DNA of 13,130 nucleotides from Chloroflexota bacterium. GTDB lineage: Bacteria; Chloroflexota; Anaerolineae; Ardenticatenales; Ardenticatenaceae. The translations under genes were made by a program, and so were the position numbers. The notes below the pieces were generated by a model. The model ran no database searches. It was not told the DNA's origin and saw nothing but the letters and a program-made list of their open reading frames with translations. Location of the stretch: the NCBI GenBank assembly GCA_003520455.1, contig DOUV01000801.1, forward strand, positions 1 through 13,130, given 5' to 3'. Below, piece by piece: positions 1-6,520 of this stretch; the first letter of the stretch is position 1; each line of letters starts with the position of its first letter.

Positions 1-370
1 CGAAACGCTGGCGCATGAGGTGTTTGTCGCGCGCGGCCAGGGCTGCCTCTGGTGAGTTGTGGGGCAGGCCCAGTGCATCGGCAACGAGGGCGGCGATGAG
101 GCTGGCACTGTCATCCACCGAGATCACCGCACCGACAGGCTGCCGGCGGGCATGGGCGATGAGCTTCTCTGCGGCCGCCTCGGGTGCCTTGAAGTCAACA
201 CCCAGCGGGACGTTCCAGTACTCGGCCAGCGCCGCCGGCAGATCGACGGCCTGCACCACCTCCAACCCCAGCCGCGCCGCCGCCTCCATGAAGGGCGCGG
301 CGCGGTAGGTGCTCGGTGACGTCAAGAGTATGACCCGGTTGGGGCGATCGCTGCATTCGGTCGAGTTCAT
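1..370 (-). CDS. ATP-grasp domain protein, N-terminal part (cut by window edge)
   Basis: The reading frame is open from an ATG at 370 to the left edge, giving 123 residues. It begins MNSTECSDRPNRVILLTSPS. A beta-strand (RVILL) is followed by alternating helices and strands: a segment rich in EAAARLGLEVV, then AVISVDDSASLIAALVADAL, then LGLPHNSPEAALAARDKHLM. This is the usual pre-ATP-grasp (PurK / carbamoyl-phosphate-synthase-like) half-domain, in which NSPEAALAARDKHLMRQ leads into the ATP-binding domain. The ATP-binding and catalytic residues lie outside the window. Family members ligate a carboxylate to an amine or thiol using ATP; the substrate here is unknown. The ATG overlaps the stop of the upstream 142-residue gene as ATGA, and no strong ribosome site precedes it, so translation is probably coupled. 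The family call is by recognition of the pattern; a specific enzyme name cannot be given. Confidence 0.8.
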   Translation of the reverse strand, partial: MNSTECSDRPNRVILLTSPSTYRAAPFMEAAARLGLEVVQAVDLPAALAEYWNVPLGVDFKAPEAAAEKLIAHARRQPVGAVISVDDSASLIAALVADALGLPHNSPEAALAARDKHLMRQRF

Positions 371-795
371 AGTGTGTTACTCGGAATCTCAGAATCTGCG
401 CTGCAGAGGGGCCTGGGCGGGCGCCCCTCTCCACCCGCAAACGCGACGCCACCGGCATTCAAGATGCGGCGCACCTCGGCGACGACTCGGAGTGGGTCTG
501 CCGTCGCTTCAAGGGCCACCGACACGTGGCCGCCAACGATCGGGTGGACGAGCTGAAAGAAGTTGCCGTAGCGGATCACAACGTACTCCATGCCGCCACA
601 ATCAATGTTGCCACGCTGCGTGACCAGCCTCAGGAGCGTCGGATTGACGATCAGCTCCTCGTACCTGTCTGACTCCGAGGAACTGGCGCCGTTCAGCTCG
701 GCCCGAACCGCCGATGACAGGCCCCCGTGCCGGTACACGGCCACGTAGCGAACCTCGTCTGCCAGATGAAGAAGTTGCTCAATCAGATCGTTCAC
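367..795 (-). CDS. conserved hypothetical protein, 142 aa, coupled to ATP-grasp gene
   Basis: The GTG at 795 is preferred because GGAGAGGGGG lies just upstream; the frame stays open further back to 897 but has no better site. The protein starts VNDLIEQLLHLADEVRYVAV and has no signal peptide or membrane segment. Visible parts are an N-terminal helix (residues 3-13), a strand RYVAVYR (16-22), a stretch GASSSESDRYEELIVNPTLL (36-55), a strand EYVVIRYGNFFQLVHPI (70-86), VSVALE (91-96) and a final helix PLRVVAEVRRIL (101-112). After that comes a Pro/Gly-rich tail. The order helix, paired strands, amphipathic strand, helix recalls small profilin/roadblock-like domains, but that is inference only. 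Its stop overlaps the ATP-grasp start by 4 bases (ATGA), suggesting the two products are made together and may interact. I do not recognise a named family. Confidence 0.75.
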   Translation of the reverse strand: MNDLIEQLLHLADEVRYVAVYRHGGLSSAVRAELNGASSSESDRYEELIVNPTLLRLVTQRGNIDCGGMEYVVIRYGNFFQLVHPIVGGHVSVALEATADPLRVVAEVRRILNAGGVAFAGGEGRPPRPLCSADSEIPSNTL

Positions 796-909
796 CCATT
801 CCCCCTCTCCATTTTGGCGCCGATGGCCGGGAATCCCAAACCCTTTGCAACAACACCCCTCAAGAGATGATCTGCTTCCTCGCGGCAGCCGGGGCATCGG
901 GACCCGCCC

Positions 910-1854
910 TTACGAGCCGGATCCCGTTCCTCTGAACCAATCGAGCGTTGCTCGCAAGCCATCTCGAATGCTCACCCGAGGCATGTAGCCCAGGCAGGTG
1001 CGAGCCAGGCTGATGTTGGCCACAGAGTGCCGGATGTCGCCGTGCCGTTCTGATTCATACACAACGTTCACGGATTGGGGCACCAATTCGCCGAGGATGG
1101 CCACAATCTGATTCAGGCTTGTTTGTTCGCCTCGCCCAATGTTGAACACGGCGCTCTTGTCTGGGAGCGGAACCGTTGCTGCCAGCAAATTCGCGTGCAC
1201 GACGTCGGCGACGTAGACAAAATCTCGCGTCTGCTCCCCATCCCCAAAAATGCGGCACGGACGGCCGTTGAGGACCGCCTGGCAAAAGATAGACAGGACG
1301 CCGGAATAGGGTGATGATGGATCCTGGCGTGGTCCGAAAACATTCATGTACCGCAGGCCGACAAATTGCGTTCTGTCCCCGTACGCGGTCGCATAGGCGG
1401 TTGCGTACACTTCAGCTATATACTTCGCCGCGCCGTACGGTGACAGGGGGGCGATCACACTCGCCTCGTGCTTCGGCAGCGTTGGCTCGTCTCCATAGAC
1501 GGCCGCCGACGACGCGTACACGACGCGCCGCACGCTTGCCCGGCGGGCGGCCTCAAACAGATGAAAGGTACCTGTGACATTACTCTGGTGATTCAAGATC
1601 GGCTCGGCGATCGAGCGCGGCACGCTGACCATTGCCGCTTCATGAAAGACCACCTCGCAGCCCTGGACGGCGCGGGCCACAGCGTCGAAGTCAGCCAGGT
1701 CCCCTTCAATAAACTGTATGGGCAGTCCGGTGAGATTTTCGTATGTGCCGGTACTGAGGTTGTCGAATACCGTAACGCTGTGCCCCTGCCCGATCAAAGC
1801 ATGGGTGACGTGAGACCCGATAAAGCCCGCCCCCCCAGTCACGAAAACCTTCAC
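910..1854 (-). CDS. NAD-dependent nucleotide-sugar epimerase/dehydratase (extended SDR, GalE/WbpP-like)
   Basis: A 314-residue extended short-chain dehydrogenase/reductase, full length for the family. The Rossmann motif TGGAGFIGS is at residues 6-14, the acidic strand end VFDNLSTG at 29-36, HEAAMVSVPRS at 71-81, the catalytic serine region YASSAAVYGD at 113-122, and the YxxxK pair is Tyr140/Lys144 in SPYGAAK. RYMNVFGPRQDPSSPYSGV (168-186) and IFGDGEQTRDFVYVADVV (202-219) are typical of UDP-sugar 4-epimerases of the GalE/WbpP group. Such enzymes interconvert UDP-hexoses or UDP-HexNAcs in the cytoplasm for polysaccharide or O-antigen synthesis; the exact sugar cannot be read here. The GTG at 1854 is chosen because AGGAG stands 7 bases upstream; a TTG at 1878 would add 8 residues but lacks support. 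It has its own promoter about 115 bases upstream. The next gene starts 114 bases downstream of its stop on the same strand. Confidence 0.93.
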   Translation of the reverse strand: MKVFVTGGAGFIGSHVTHALIGQGHSVTVFDNLSTGTYENLTGLPIQFIEGDLADFDAVARAVQGCEVVFHEAAMVSVPRSIAEPILNHQSNVTGTFHLFEAARRASVRRVVYASSAAVYGDEPTLPKHEASVIAPLSPYGAAKYIAEVYATAYATAYGDRTQFVGLRYMNVFGPRQDPSSPYSGVLSIFCQAVLNGRPCRIFGDGEQTRDFVYVADVVHANLLAATVPLPDKSAVFNIGRGEQTSLNQIVAILGELVPQSVNVVYESERHGDIRHSVANISLARTCLGYMPRVSIRDGLRATLDWFRGTGSGS

Positions 1855-1920
1855 GCGTTCACTCCTCTTCCGGCGCAAACTCTGCTAGAATGGCCTGCCC
1901 TACCCGGCCGCCACGGGGTT

Positions 1921-1962
1921 GGAGCGTGCGGGATCCATCCGATCCGGACGCTCTGACGCTCC
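1921..1962 (-). promoter_or_regulatory. nested stem-loop at the 5' end of the epimerase leader
   Basis: Read on the minus strand, GGAGCGT (plus 1956-1962) can pair with ACGCTCC (plus 1921-1927). Inside it, GGATC (1941-1945) pairs with GATCC (1931-1935) around a 5-base loop. It begins within a few bases of the expected transcription start. A second partial copy of the outer arm, GAGCGTCC, sits between the two stems, so alternative pairing is possible. It could stabilise the mRNA or act as a regulatory leader. There is no T-run, so it is not an intrinsic terminator. Confidence 0.4.
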
Positions 1963-1970
1963 GTGCAGGG

Positions 1971-1998
1971 ATTATAGGGCGTGGCCTCCCCCGCGCAA
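1971..1998 (-). promoter_or_regulatory. sigma70-type promoter for the epimerase
   Basis: On the minus strand, a perfect -10 box TATAAT (plus 1971-1976) has a weak -35 box TTGCGC (1993-1998) 16 bases upstream. Transcription would start near 1964 and leave a leader of about 110 bases before the GTG at 1854. The box continues as TATAATCCCTGC, nearly the same as the box before the chloride channel gene. Confidence 0.7.
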
Positions 1999-2238
1999 AG
2001 CGTTGCCGCCGCCGGGGCCCGGAAGCGGCGGGCGAGGTCACGCTGCGCCCGCGCTTTCACGAAGATTTCAAAGATAATCCCGTCGTAGTGGCACGTGGCG
2101 CCCGGCAATTGATTCCAGGCCCGATACTGGTTCCGCCATTGGAAAAACTGCTTTGAGCCACCCTATTTGAATGATGGTCGCCGTATCGGCGCACCCGCGA
2201 CTCCAATGTCATCCAATCCCCCACAGGAGGATATGAAC

Positions 2239-2562
2239 GTGATCAGTCGAGTCTGGCATGGTTGGACCACACCCGGGAATGCTGACGCCTACGAAGCACT
2301 GCTTAAGAATGAGATCTTTGTCGGCATCCAGAGTCGCCAGATTGCCGGTTACAGAGGTATCCATCTGTTTCGTCGAACTCTTGAGGATGAGGTTGAGTTC
2401 GTGACGGTGATGTGGTTTGATTCCCTGGAAGCGGTTCGAGACTTTGCCGGGGAAGAGTATGAAGTGGCCGTTGTCCCTCTCAAGGCCAGAGCATTGCTTG
2501 CACGGTTTGATGCGCGTTCACAGCACTATGAAGTGAAGGCTGAACTGAAGCCACTCTCGTGA
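2239..2562 (+). CDS. antibiotic biosynthesis monooxygenase (ABM)-like small protein
   Basis: A 107-residue protein beginning (V/M)ISRVWHGWTTPGNADAYEA, matching the small ferredoxin-like-fold ABM/Dabb-type domain: strand ISRVWHGW (2-9), helix ADAYEALLKNEIF (15-27), strand GYRGIHLFRR (38-47), strand VEFVTVMWF (52-60), helix SLEAVRDFAG (62-71), and YEVAVVPLKARALL (74-87). ABM-fold proteins are usually cytosolic dimers that may oxidise small aromatics or only bind ligands; no catalytic function can be assigned. Start choice: AGGAGG (2225-2230) lies only 2 bases before an ATG at 2233 but 8 bases before an in-frame GTG at 2239, so I take the GTG, which also gives the N-terminus I would expect for this family. 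The stop codon overlaps the start of the next gene as GTGA. Confidence 0.8.
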   Translation: MISRVWHGWTTPGNADAYEALLKNEIFVGIQSRQIAGYRGIHLFRRTLEDEVEFVTVMWFDSLEAVRDFAGEEYEVAVVPLKARALLARFDARSQHYEVKAELKPLS

Positions 2563-3065
2563 TAGTTGTTCCGGAGGTTGAGCCTCTCGTAAGCCCCTTC
2601 CGCCTCAAACATGATCCATCCGCTGCACTCGGTGTCCCGGCGCATATTACGATCAACTACCCATTTATCCCTGCTGTTCAACCTGGGGTGGATCTGCATC
2701 GTGAGCTAAGCGGCCTGTTTGCGGAAACCGACGCTTTCCCTTTCAGGCTAGACCGTCTCGCACGGTTCCCGGATGTTCTCTACCTGCCTCCCATCCCGGA
2801 TGCTCCTTTCAAGCGCCTGATCCAGAAGGTCGCGTCCTGCTTTCCGGAGTCGCCCCCTTACGGCGGCGCGTTTGAGAATGTCATTCCGCACCTTCCTATT
2901 GCCCAGACGAGGGATCAAGCTCTGCTCGCTTCTATTGAGCGCCAACTGTCGCAACGATCGTCCGAATATCTCTCTATCTCTGCTCGTGCTGAGCGTATCT
3001 GGCTGATGGATAATCGGTCAGGAAGGTGGCAGAAGCGGGCGTCTTTTCCGCTGAGGTCGAAGTAA
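2559..3065 (+). CDS. 2'-5' RNA ligase family (2H phosphoesterase-like) protein
   Basis: 168 residues. The first 2H-type motif is clear: GVPAHITINYPF places H-x-T at residues 29-31. The second should be another H-x-T/S; here IPHLPIAQ gives His111 with Pro at 113 instead of Thr/Ser. Between the motifs, FPFRLDRLARFPDVLYLPP (60-78) is the family's central strand pair. The late segment ERIWLMDNRSGRWQKRASFP (145-164) matches the usual terminal strands of this group. Members open or form 2',5'-type or cyclic phosphodiester bonds in RNA or nucleotides in the cytosol; the real substrate is unknown. The GTG start overlaps the previous stop by 4 bases, which argues for coupled translation with the ABM-like gene. 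Family assignment is good; activity is less certain because of the altered second motif. Confidence 0.8.
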   Translation: MIVVPEVEPLVSPFRLKHDPSAALGVPAHITINYPFIPAVQPGVDLHRELSGLFAETDAFPFRLDRLARFPDVLYLPPIPDAPFKRLIQKVASCFPESPPYGGAFENVIPHLPIAQTRDQALLASIERQLSQRSSEYLSISARAERIWLMDNRSGRWQKRASFPLRSK

Positions 3066-3090
3066 ATTCCGGTCTTGGAGGGCATCATCC

Positions 3091-3912
3091 ATGGACAGAT
3101 TCGATGAGTTCACGTACGGCGAGCGAATCGCCGAGGTGTATGATCGCTTCTATTCTGAAGTTGACGAGTCCGCGATTACCTTACTCGACGAACTCGCAGC
3201 GGGAGGTAAAGTGCTCGAGTTGGGGATCGGTACTGGGCGCATTGCGCTTCCTCTGCATGAGCGGGGTGTCGAAGTCTTCGGTATTGACGCCTCAGCCGCC
3301 ATGATAGCGAAACTGCGGGAGAAGCCGGGCGGCTCGGAGATCCAGGTTCACGAGGGCAACTTCGTTGATCTTCCCGTGGAGGGCAAGTTCTCCCTCATCT
3401 TCGTCGCATTTAACACCCTCTTCGGCCTGCTGACTCAGGATGAACAGGTTCGCTGTATCCAGAGTGTCGCCGCCCACCTCACAGATGAGGGGCGCTTCCT
3501 GGTCGAAGCCTTTGTTCCCGACCTCAGCCGGTATGAGGGGGGACAAAGTGTGCGGGCCGTCCACCTATCGGCAGATGAGGTGCGACTAAACGTTTCGCAG
3601 GTGGATCCAGTCGCCCAGCAAGTCTCAAGCCAGCAGGTTGTTCTTACGGGTGCAGGGCTCAGGCTATATCCGGTCAAGCTGCGGTATATATGGCCGTCCG
3701 AACTTGACTTGATGGCTCGTCTCGCAGGCCTCGCGCTGAGGCACCGCTGGGGTGGATGGCAGAAGGAAGAGTTCACGGAAGCCAGCAACAAGCACGTCTC
3801 GGTCTATGGTCGGTCCGCATCACACTTGCCGCGCCTGCCGATAACTGGCTCGGGCGGACGCTGGAGGTGCGGTGGTGAACTCGACTCGCGTTTCCAGGCA
3901 GATTGGTCATAA
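3091..3912 (+). CDS. class I SAM-dependent methyltransferase
   Basis: 273 residues. Motif I, VLELGIGTGRIALPL, is at 41-55 and the acidic motif II end VFGIDAS at 62-68. GNFVDLPVEGKFSLIFVAFNTLF covers the motif III/IV region, where an aromatic or Asn replaces an obvious catalytic residue. The C-terminal half (LRYIWPSELDLMARLAGLALRHRWGGW) is the usual end of this Methyltransf_25-like family. It would transfer a methyl group from S-adenosylmethionine to an unidentified small molecule. GGAGGG at 3077-3082 stands 8 bases before the ATG, an ideal site. The last 32 or so residues after KHVSVYGR are Ser/Gly/Arg-rich and do not resemble the normal family end, so the original stop may have been lost. 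It follows the 2H gene by 25 bases and is probably co-transcribed. Confidence 0.9.
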   Translation: MDRFDEFTYGERIAEVYDRFYSEVDESAITLLDELAAGGKVLELGIGTGRIALPLHERGVEVFGIDASAAMIAKLREKPGGSEIQVHEGNFVDLPVEGKFSLIFVAFNTLFGLLTQDEQVRCIQSVAAHLTDEGRFLVEAFVPDLSRYEGGQSVRAVHLSADEVRLNVSQVDPVAQQVSSQQVVLTGAGLRLYPVKLRYIWPSELDLMARLAGLALRHRWGGWQKEEFTEASNKHVSVYGRSASHLPRLPITGSGGRWRCGGELDSRFQADWS

Positions 3913-3992
3913 TGGTTGCCAGGAGAAGGGCGCGTCACTGAGCTCACAGTCGTTAGCCGGCCTGACGAACCTCGCGAAGGGAGATGCTGTCG

Positions 3993-4367
3993 ATGACGAT
4001 CAGGAGAGTGGTACCGAATTTCCGGTCGGCGGCTCCGGCCGAAAGTCGCGCCTTTTACGTCGACTTCTTGGGCTTCGACGTTGGGATGGACATGGGATGG
4101 ATCGTTACCTTTGTCTCAACGGACAATCCAACCGCACAACTATCAATCATCAGCGAAGATCCCCGTGCCCATATTCACCCTGACTGCTCGGTTCAGGTGT
4201 CGGACGTGTCAGCCCTCTACGATCGAGCCCTTGCCCAAGGGATGGACGTCGTTTATCCGATGACGGACGAGCCATGGGGCGTCCGCAGGTTTTTCGTCAC
4301 TGATCCGAACGGGCGAGTGATCAACGTCCTGCAACACATTGAGGCGGGATCCCCCCAAGATGGATAG
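3993..4367 (+). CDS. VOC (glyoxalase/bleomycin-resistance fold) family protein
   Basis: 124 residues from the ATG at 3993, chosen because AAGGGAG ends 9 bases upstream; another ATG at 3984 is immediately next to that site. The pattern is a single vicinal-oxygen-chelate chain with two beta-alpha-beta-beta-beta modules: RRVVPNFRSAAPAESRAFYV then DFLGFDVGMDMGWIVTF, PTAQLSIIS, followed by DCSVQVSDVSALYDRALAQG, and VVYPMTDEPWGVRRFFVTDP with NGRVINVLQH. Classical metal-binding His/Glu positions are not obvious: the position near NF in strand 1 and the last-strand Glu appear replaced. It may therefore bind a ligand (drug sequestration type) rather than act as glyoxalase; this is inference. It starts 80 bases after the methyltransferase stop and closes the plus-strand block. 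Confidence 0.87.
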   Translation: MTIRRVVPNFRSAAPAESRAFYVDFLGFDVGMDMGWIVTFVSTDNPTAQLSIISEDPRAHIHPDCSVQVSDVSALYDRALAQGMDVVYPMTDEPWGVRRFFVTDPNGRVINVLQHIEAGSPQDG

Positions 4368-4492
4368 CCAGATAGGCAAGAGAGCATCAGGCCGGGCAGA
4401 CCCCCATTCCATCATCTGCGAGCCCATGGCCGAGCAAGGTTCGCTCGCTTCGTTCCGTATGCCTACCCCATCAATGAACAAAGGATGAACGA

Positions 4493-4568
4493 GTGCAGAT
4501 TGGCAAGTATGCGCGGATTGAGCGCGAGCGCCGGTTCCTGCTCGGCAGCCTGCACCCCGTTTCACCCA
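4493..4568 (+). pseudogene. truncated N-terminus of a CYTH-domain protein
   Basis: A GTG at 4493 with AAAGGA 7 bases upstream opens a frame reading VQIGKYARIERERRFLLGSL. The I-E-R-E-R-R-F-L-L stretch is the signature first strand of CYTH (adenylate cyclase class IV / thiamine triphosphatase) domains, where the alternating E/R residues line the triphosphate tunnel. About 23 codons in, the sequence stops resembling the family. From 4569 onwards the plus-strand frame is only the antisense of the chloride channel C-terminus, which begins there. So the ribosome site and start are intact but the body of the gene is gone. A deletion or rearrangement joined this start to the end of the ClC gene. The breakpoint cannot be placed more exactly than about 4550-4569. 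Confidence 0.6.
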
Positions 4569-6323
4569 TCAGGAAGCTCCCGACCGAAGGATCGCCTCAA
4601 AGGCATCCAGTTTTTGATCCTCGCCCAGCACGACCAAAACGTCGTCCGCTTTCAGCGGGGTCGTCGCAGGTGGATTCAAGCGTACGTGGCGGTGCCGTTC
4701 CCCGTTGTGGCTGTGCCCTTCCACGAGGCCGATCACATTGAGCTCAAATCGGTGGCGAATCTGGAGATTGACGATCGTCTGGCCCACCCATGGCTCGGGA
4801 ACCGCCACCCGGCGCACGCTGAATCCGGGCAAGATTTCGCGCTCCTCGGCCTTTTGGCGTTGGGCGCGGTAGATACTATTTTCGTGGGCCAAAATGGCAG
4901 TCACCACCAGAACGACCAGGGCAGGCACCATGTAGGGGGCGCCGAAGACCTCCACCGTAAACAGGATCGCCGCCAGTGGCACGTTGACGATGGAGACCAG
5001 GCTGGCAGTCATCGCCGGAATGATCAACATCATCGGCGGATAGTTGAAGACCGGCGCGAGGGCCGCCGCGACCATCGTCCCAAGAAAAATGGAAGGAACC
5101 AACAATCCCGCCGAGCCGCCCGAGCCGATCGTCGCCAGCGTGGCCAGCAACTTGGCGAGCAGGGCGATCAACGCCACGCCGATGGTCAGCTCGCCGGCCA
5201 GGGCGGCATCGATGGCGCTCTCGCCAGGTCCCAGCACGAGGTCCAACCCCTGGCCCGTGACGAAGGCGGCCAGCAGCGCAATCGCGCCGGTCAGCACCGC
5301 ACCGGCGAGGTGGCGCAGCCACAGATTGGGGTGGAGACGGTGGAAACCGTCTTCGAAGCGGGTGCGCAGGTGGCTGAAGTAGATGCTCACCAGGGAAACC
5401 AGCGCCGCCATGAGCGTCAACACACCGTAGTAGCGCAGGGTCGTCGGCGGGTCGGGCAGGGCCGCCACCTCGAAGATGACGGCGTGACCGGAGACCAGGT
5501 GGGTGAGAAAAAAGGCGACCAGCGCCGCGATCAGCGCGTAGACGAGTTTCTCGATGATGGGGCGCCGCCGGTACATCACCTCGGTTGCGAAGAAGGCCGC
5601 GGCAAAGGGCGCGCCCAGCAACGTGGCCACAGCCGCTGCAATGCCCCCCAGCTGAGCCGTCTGTAGGTCGTCCGGATCCTGAGGGCACCACCACCGCCAG
5701 AAGCGGCCGAGCAGGCCCAAACGACTGTTGGCCGCCGCGACCCGCGGGCGGGGCTTAAACAGCCCGGCCGCGACGCTCTCGCCGATGAGCGCGACACTCG
5801 CTTCCAACCCGCCACTGCCCCCGCTGGCGAGCGTCACGAGCGTGGCGACGAATTTGCGCGCGGCGAGCTTGAAGGTTGGGAGTTCCCAGCGGACGTCGAC
5901 GCCCTCTTTCCCCAGCAATGCCTGCTCAAAGCTGGGTTCGGAGGTGTAGTAGAGCGAGATGGCGCGCTCGAGGCCGTCGCCTTCCACGTCGATCAGCGCG
6001 TGAACGTGCCCTTCTTGATCCCGGTAGTGGACGACGCCCGACGCGTAGCGCACCAGGGCCGCCATCACCAGCGCACCGAGCAACAGGGGCCCGAAGATGG
6101 TGAAGATCGAAGGCGATCGTTCGACCCAGTGCAAGACGGCGTGGAAGGCCCACTGCACGCCACTTTTCAACCCAAACACGACGGCCCAGACCGCGGCGCC
6201 GATCACCACCGACTGGACAACCAGCCGGCGCTCCTGGGGATCGAAGTACTCGGCTACGTTGCGCACCAGGCGGAGGTGTTCGAGCGCCGCTCGGAGCGGA
6301 AGGAGGATGGATTCGGCGGTCAT
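4569..6323 (-). CDS. ClC-family chloride channel/antiporter with C-terminal TrkA-C-like domain
   Basis: 584 residues from the ATG at 6323. The N-terminal part carries the ClC membrane core with many hydrophobic helices. The gating-glutamate motif, normally GREGP, appears as GSGGSGGLEASVALIG with Glu at about residue 174. The later GxFxP-type motif is GSGGSAGLLVPSIFLG. After the last helix (VPALVVLVVTAILAH) a soluble domain, FSVRRVAVPEPWVGQTIVNL to VLVVLGEDQKLDAFEAIL, resembles an RCK/TrkA-C ligand-sensing module. It probably moves chloride, perhaps in exchange for protons, across the inner membrane. No strong ribosome site precedes this ATG. In-frame alternatives are a GTG about ten codons upstream and an ATG at 6425 adding 34 residues, some of them rare AGG arginines. 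It has its own promoter (-10 at 6521-6526), separate from the MFS gene upstream. The start is uncertain; the family is not. Confidence 0.92.
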   Translation of the reverse strand: MTAESILLPLRAALEHLRLVRNVAEYFDPQERRLVVQSVVIGAAVWAVVFGLKSGVQWAFHAVLHWVERSPSIFTIFGPLLLGALVMAALVRYASGVVHYRDQEGHVHALIDVEGDGLERAISLYYTSEPSFEQALLGKEGVDVRWELPTFKLAARKFVATLVTLASGGSGGLEASVALIGESVAAGLFKPRPRVAAANSRLGLLGRFWRWWCPQDPDDLQTAQLGGIAAAVATLLGAPFAAAFFATEVMYRRRPIIEKLVYALIAALVAFFLTHLVSGHAVIFEVAALPDPPTTLRYYGVLTLMAALVSLVSIYFSHLRTRFEDGFHRLHPNLWLRHLAGAVLTGAIALLAAFVTGQGLDLVLGPGESAIDAALAGELTIGVALIALLAKLLATLATIGSGGSAGLLVPSIFLGTMVAAALAPVFNYPPMMLIIPAMTASLVSIVNVPLAAILFTVEVFGAPYMVPALVVLVVTAILAHENSIYRAQRQKAEEREILPGFSVRRVAVPEPWVGQTIVNLQIRHRFELNVIGLVEGHSHNGERHRHVRLNPPATTPLKADDVLVVLGEDQKLDAFEAILRSGAS

Positions 6324-6468
6324 GCTTCGATGGCTGGTACTCACGGACTCAGCGTCTCCGGCTGGACCGATGGACGCGCGAAACGTGATGGCGCTAAGAG
6401 GGAGATGCCTTCGCCTTCTTGGCATCGGGGAGAAGTTGCCCTACTCCTCCCGGAACCCCAGGCGATGC

Positions 6469-6493
6469 AGGCACGAGGTATCGATTCGTGCCT
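6469..6493 (-). promoter_or_regulatory. 8-bp stem-loop in the ClC gene leader
   Basis: Plus 6469-6476 (AGGCACGA) and 6486-6493 (TCGTGCCT) are perfect complements around a 9-base loop. It lies about 20 bases after the predicted transcription start of the ClC gene and well before any start codon. There is no T-run. It could shape the leader or be a protein or ligand site; I could not match it to a known riboswitch. Confidence 0.45.
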
Positions 6494-6520
6494 CCGAAGC
6501 GCACCCTTCACGGCGCACGG

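Larger units (their letters stand above)
1855..2238. other. divergent intergenic region between epimerase and monooxygenase-like gene
   Basis: No convincing gene is present. It holds the epimerase promoter and leader hairpin on the minus strand. For the plus-strand operon the only -10-like candidate is GATAAT at 2073-2078, with no good -35, so that promoter is unresolved. The minus strand also has a short open stretch (about 2155 down to 2015) reading QWRNQYRAWNQLPG followed by ATCHYDGIIFEIFVKA. It looks protein-like, but it has no ATG or GTG start and runs through the promoter, so it is either a remnant or chance. Confidence 0.5.

Noticed and set aside
2073..2078. GATAAT as plus-strand -10 for the ABM-like operon
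   Set aside because: No -35 element at 15-19 bases upstream; kept only as an unresolved candidate inside the intergenic entry.
4570..5666. Long plus-strand open frame rich in Gln, Arg, His and Gly
   Set aside because: It is antisense to the ClC gene, has no ribosome site, and its composition is typical of the complement of a hydrophobic GC-rich gene.
6462..6520. GGCGATGC near the ClC leader recalls the start of a fluoride riboswitch
   Set aside because: It is on the plus strand while the ClC gene is on the minus strand, and the rest of the fluoride motif is absent.
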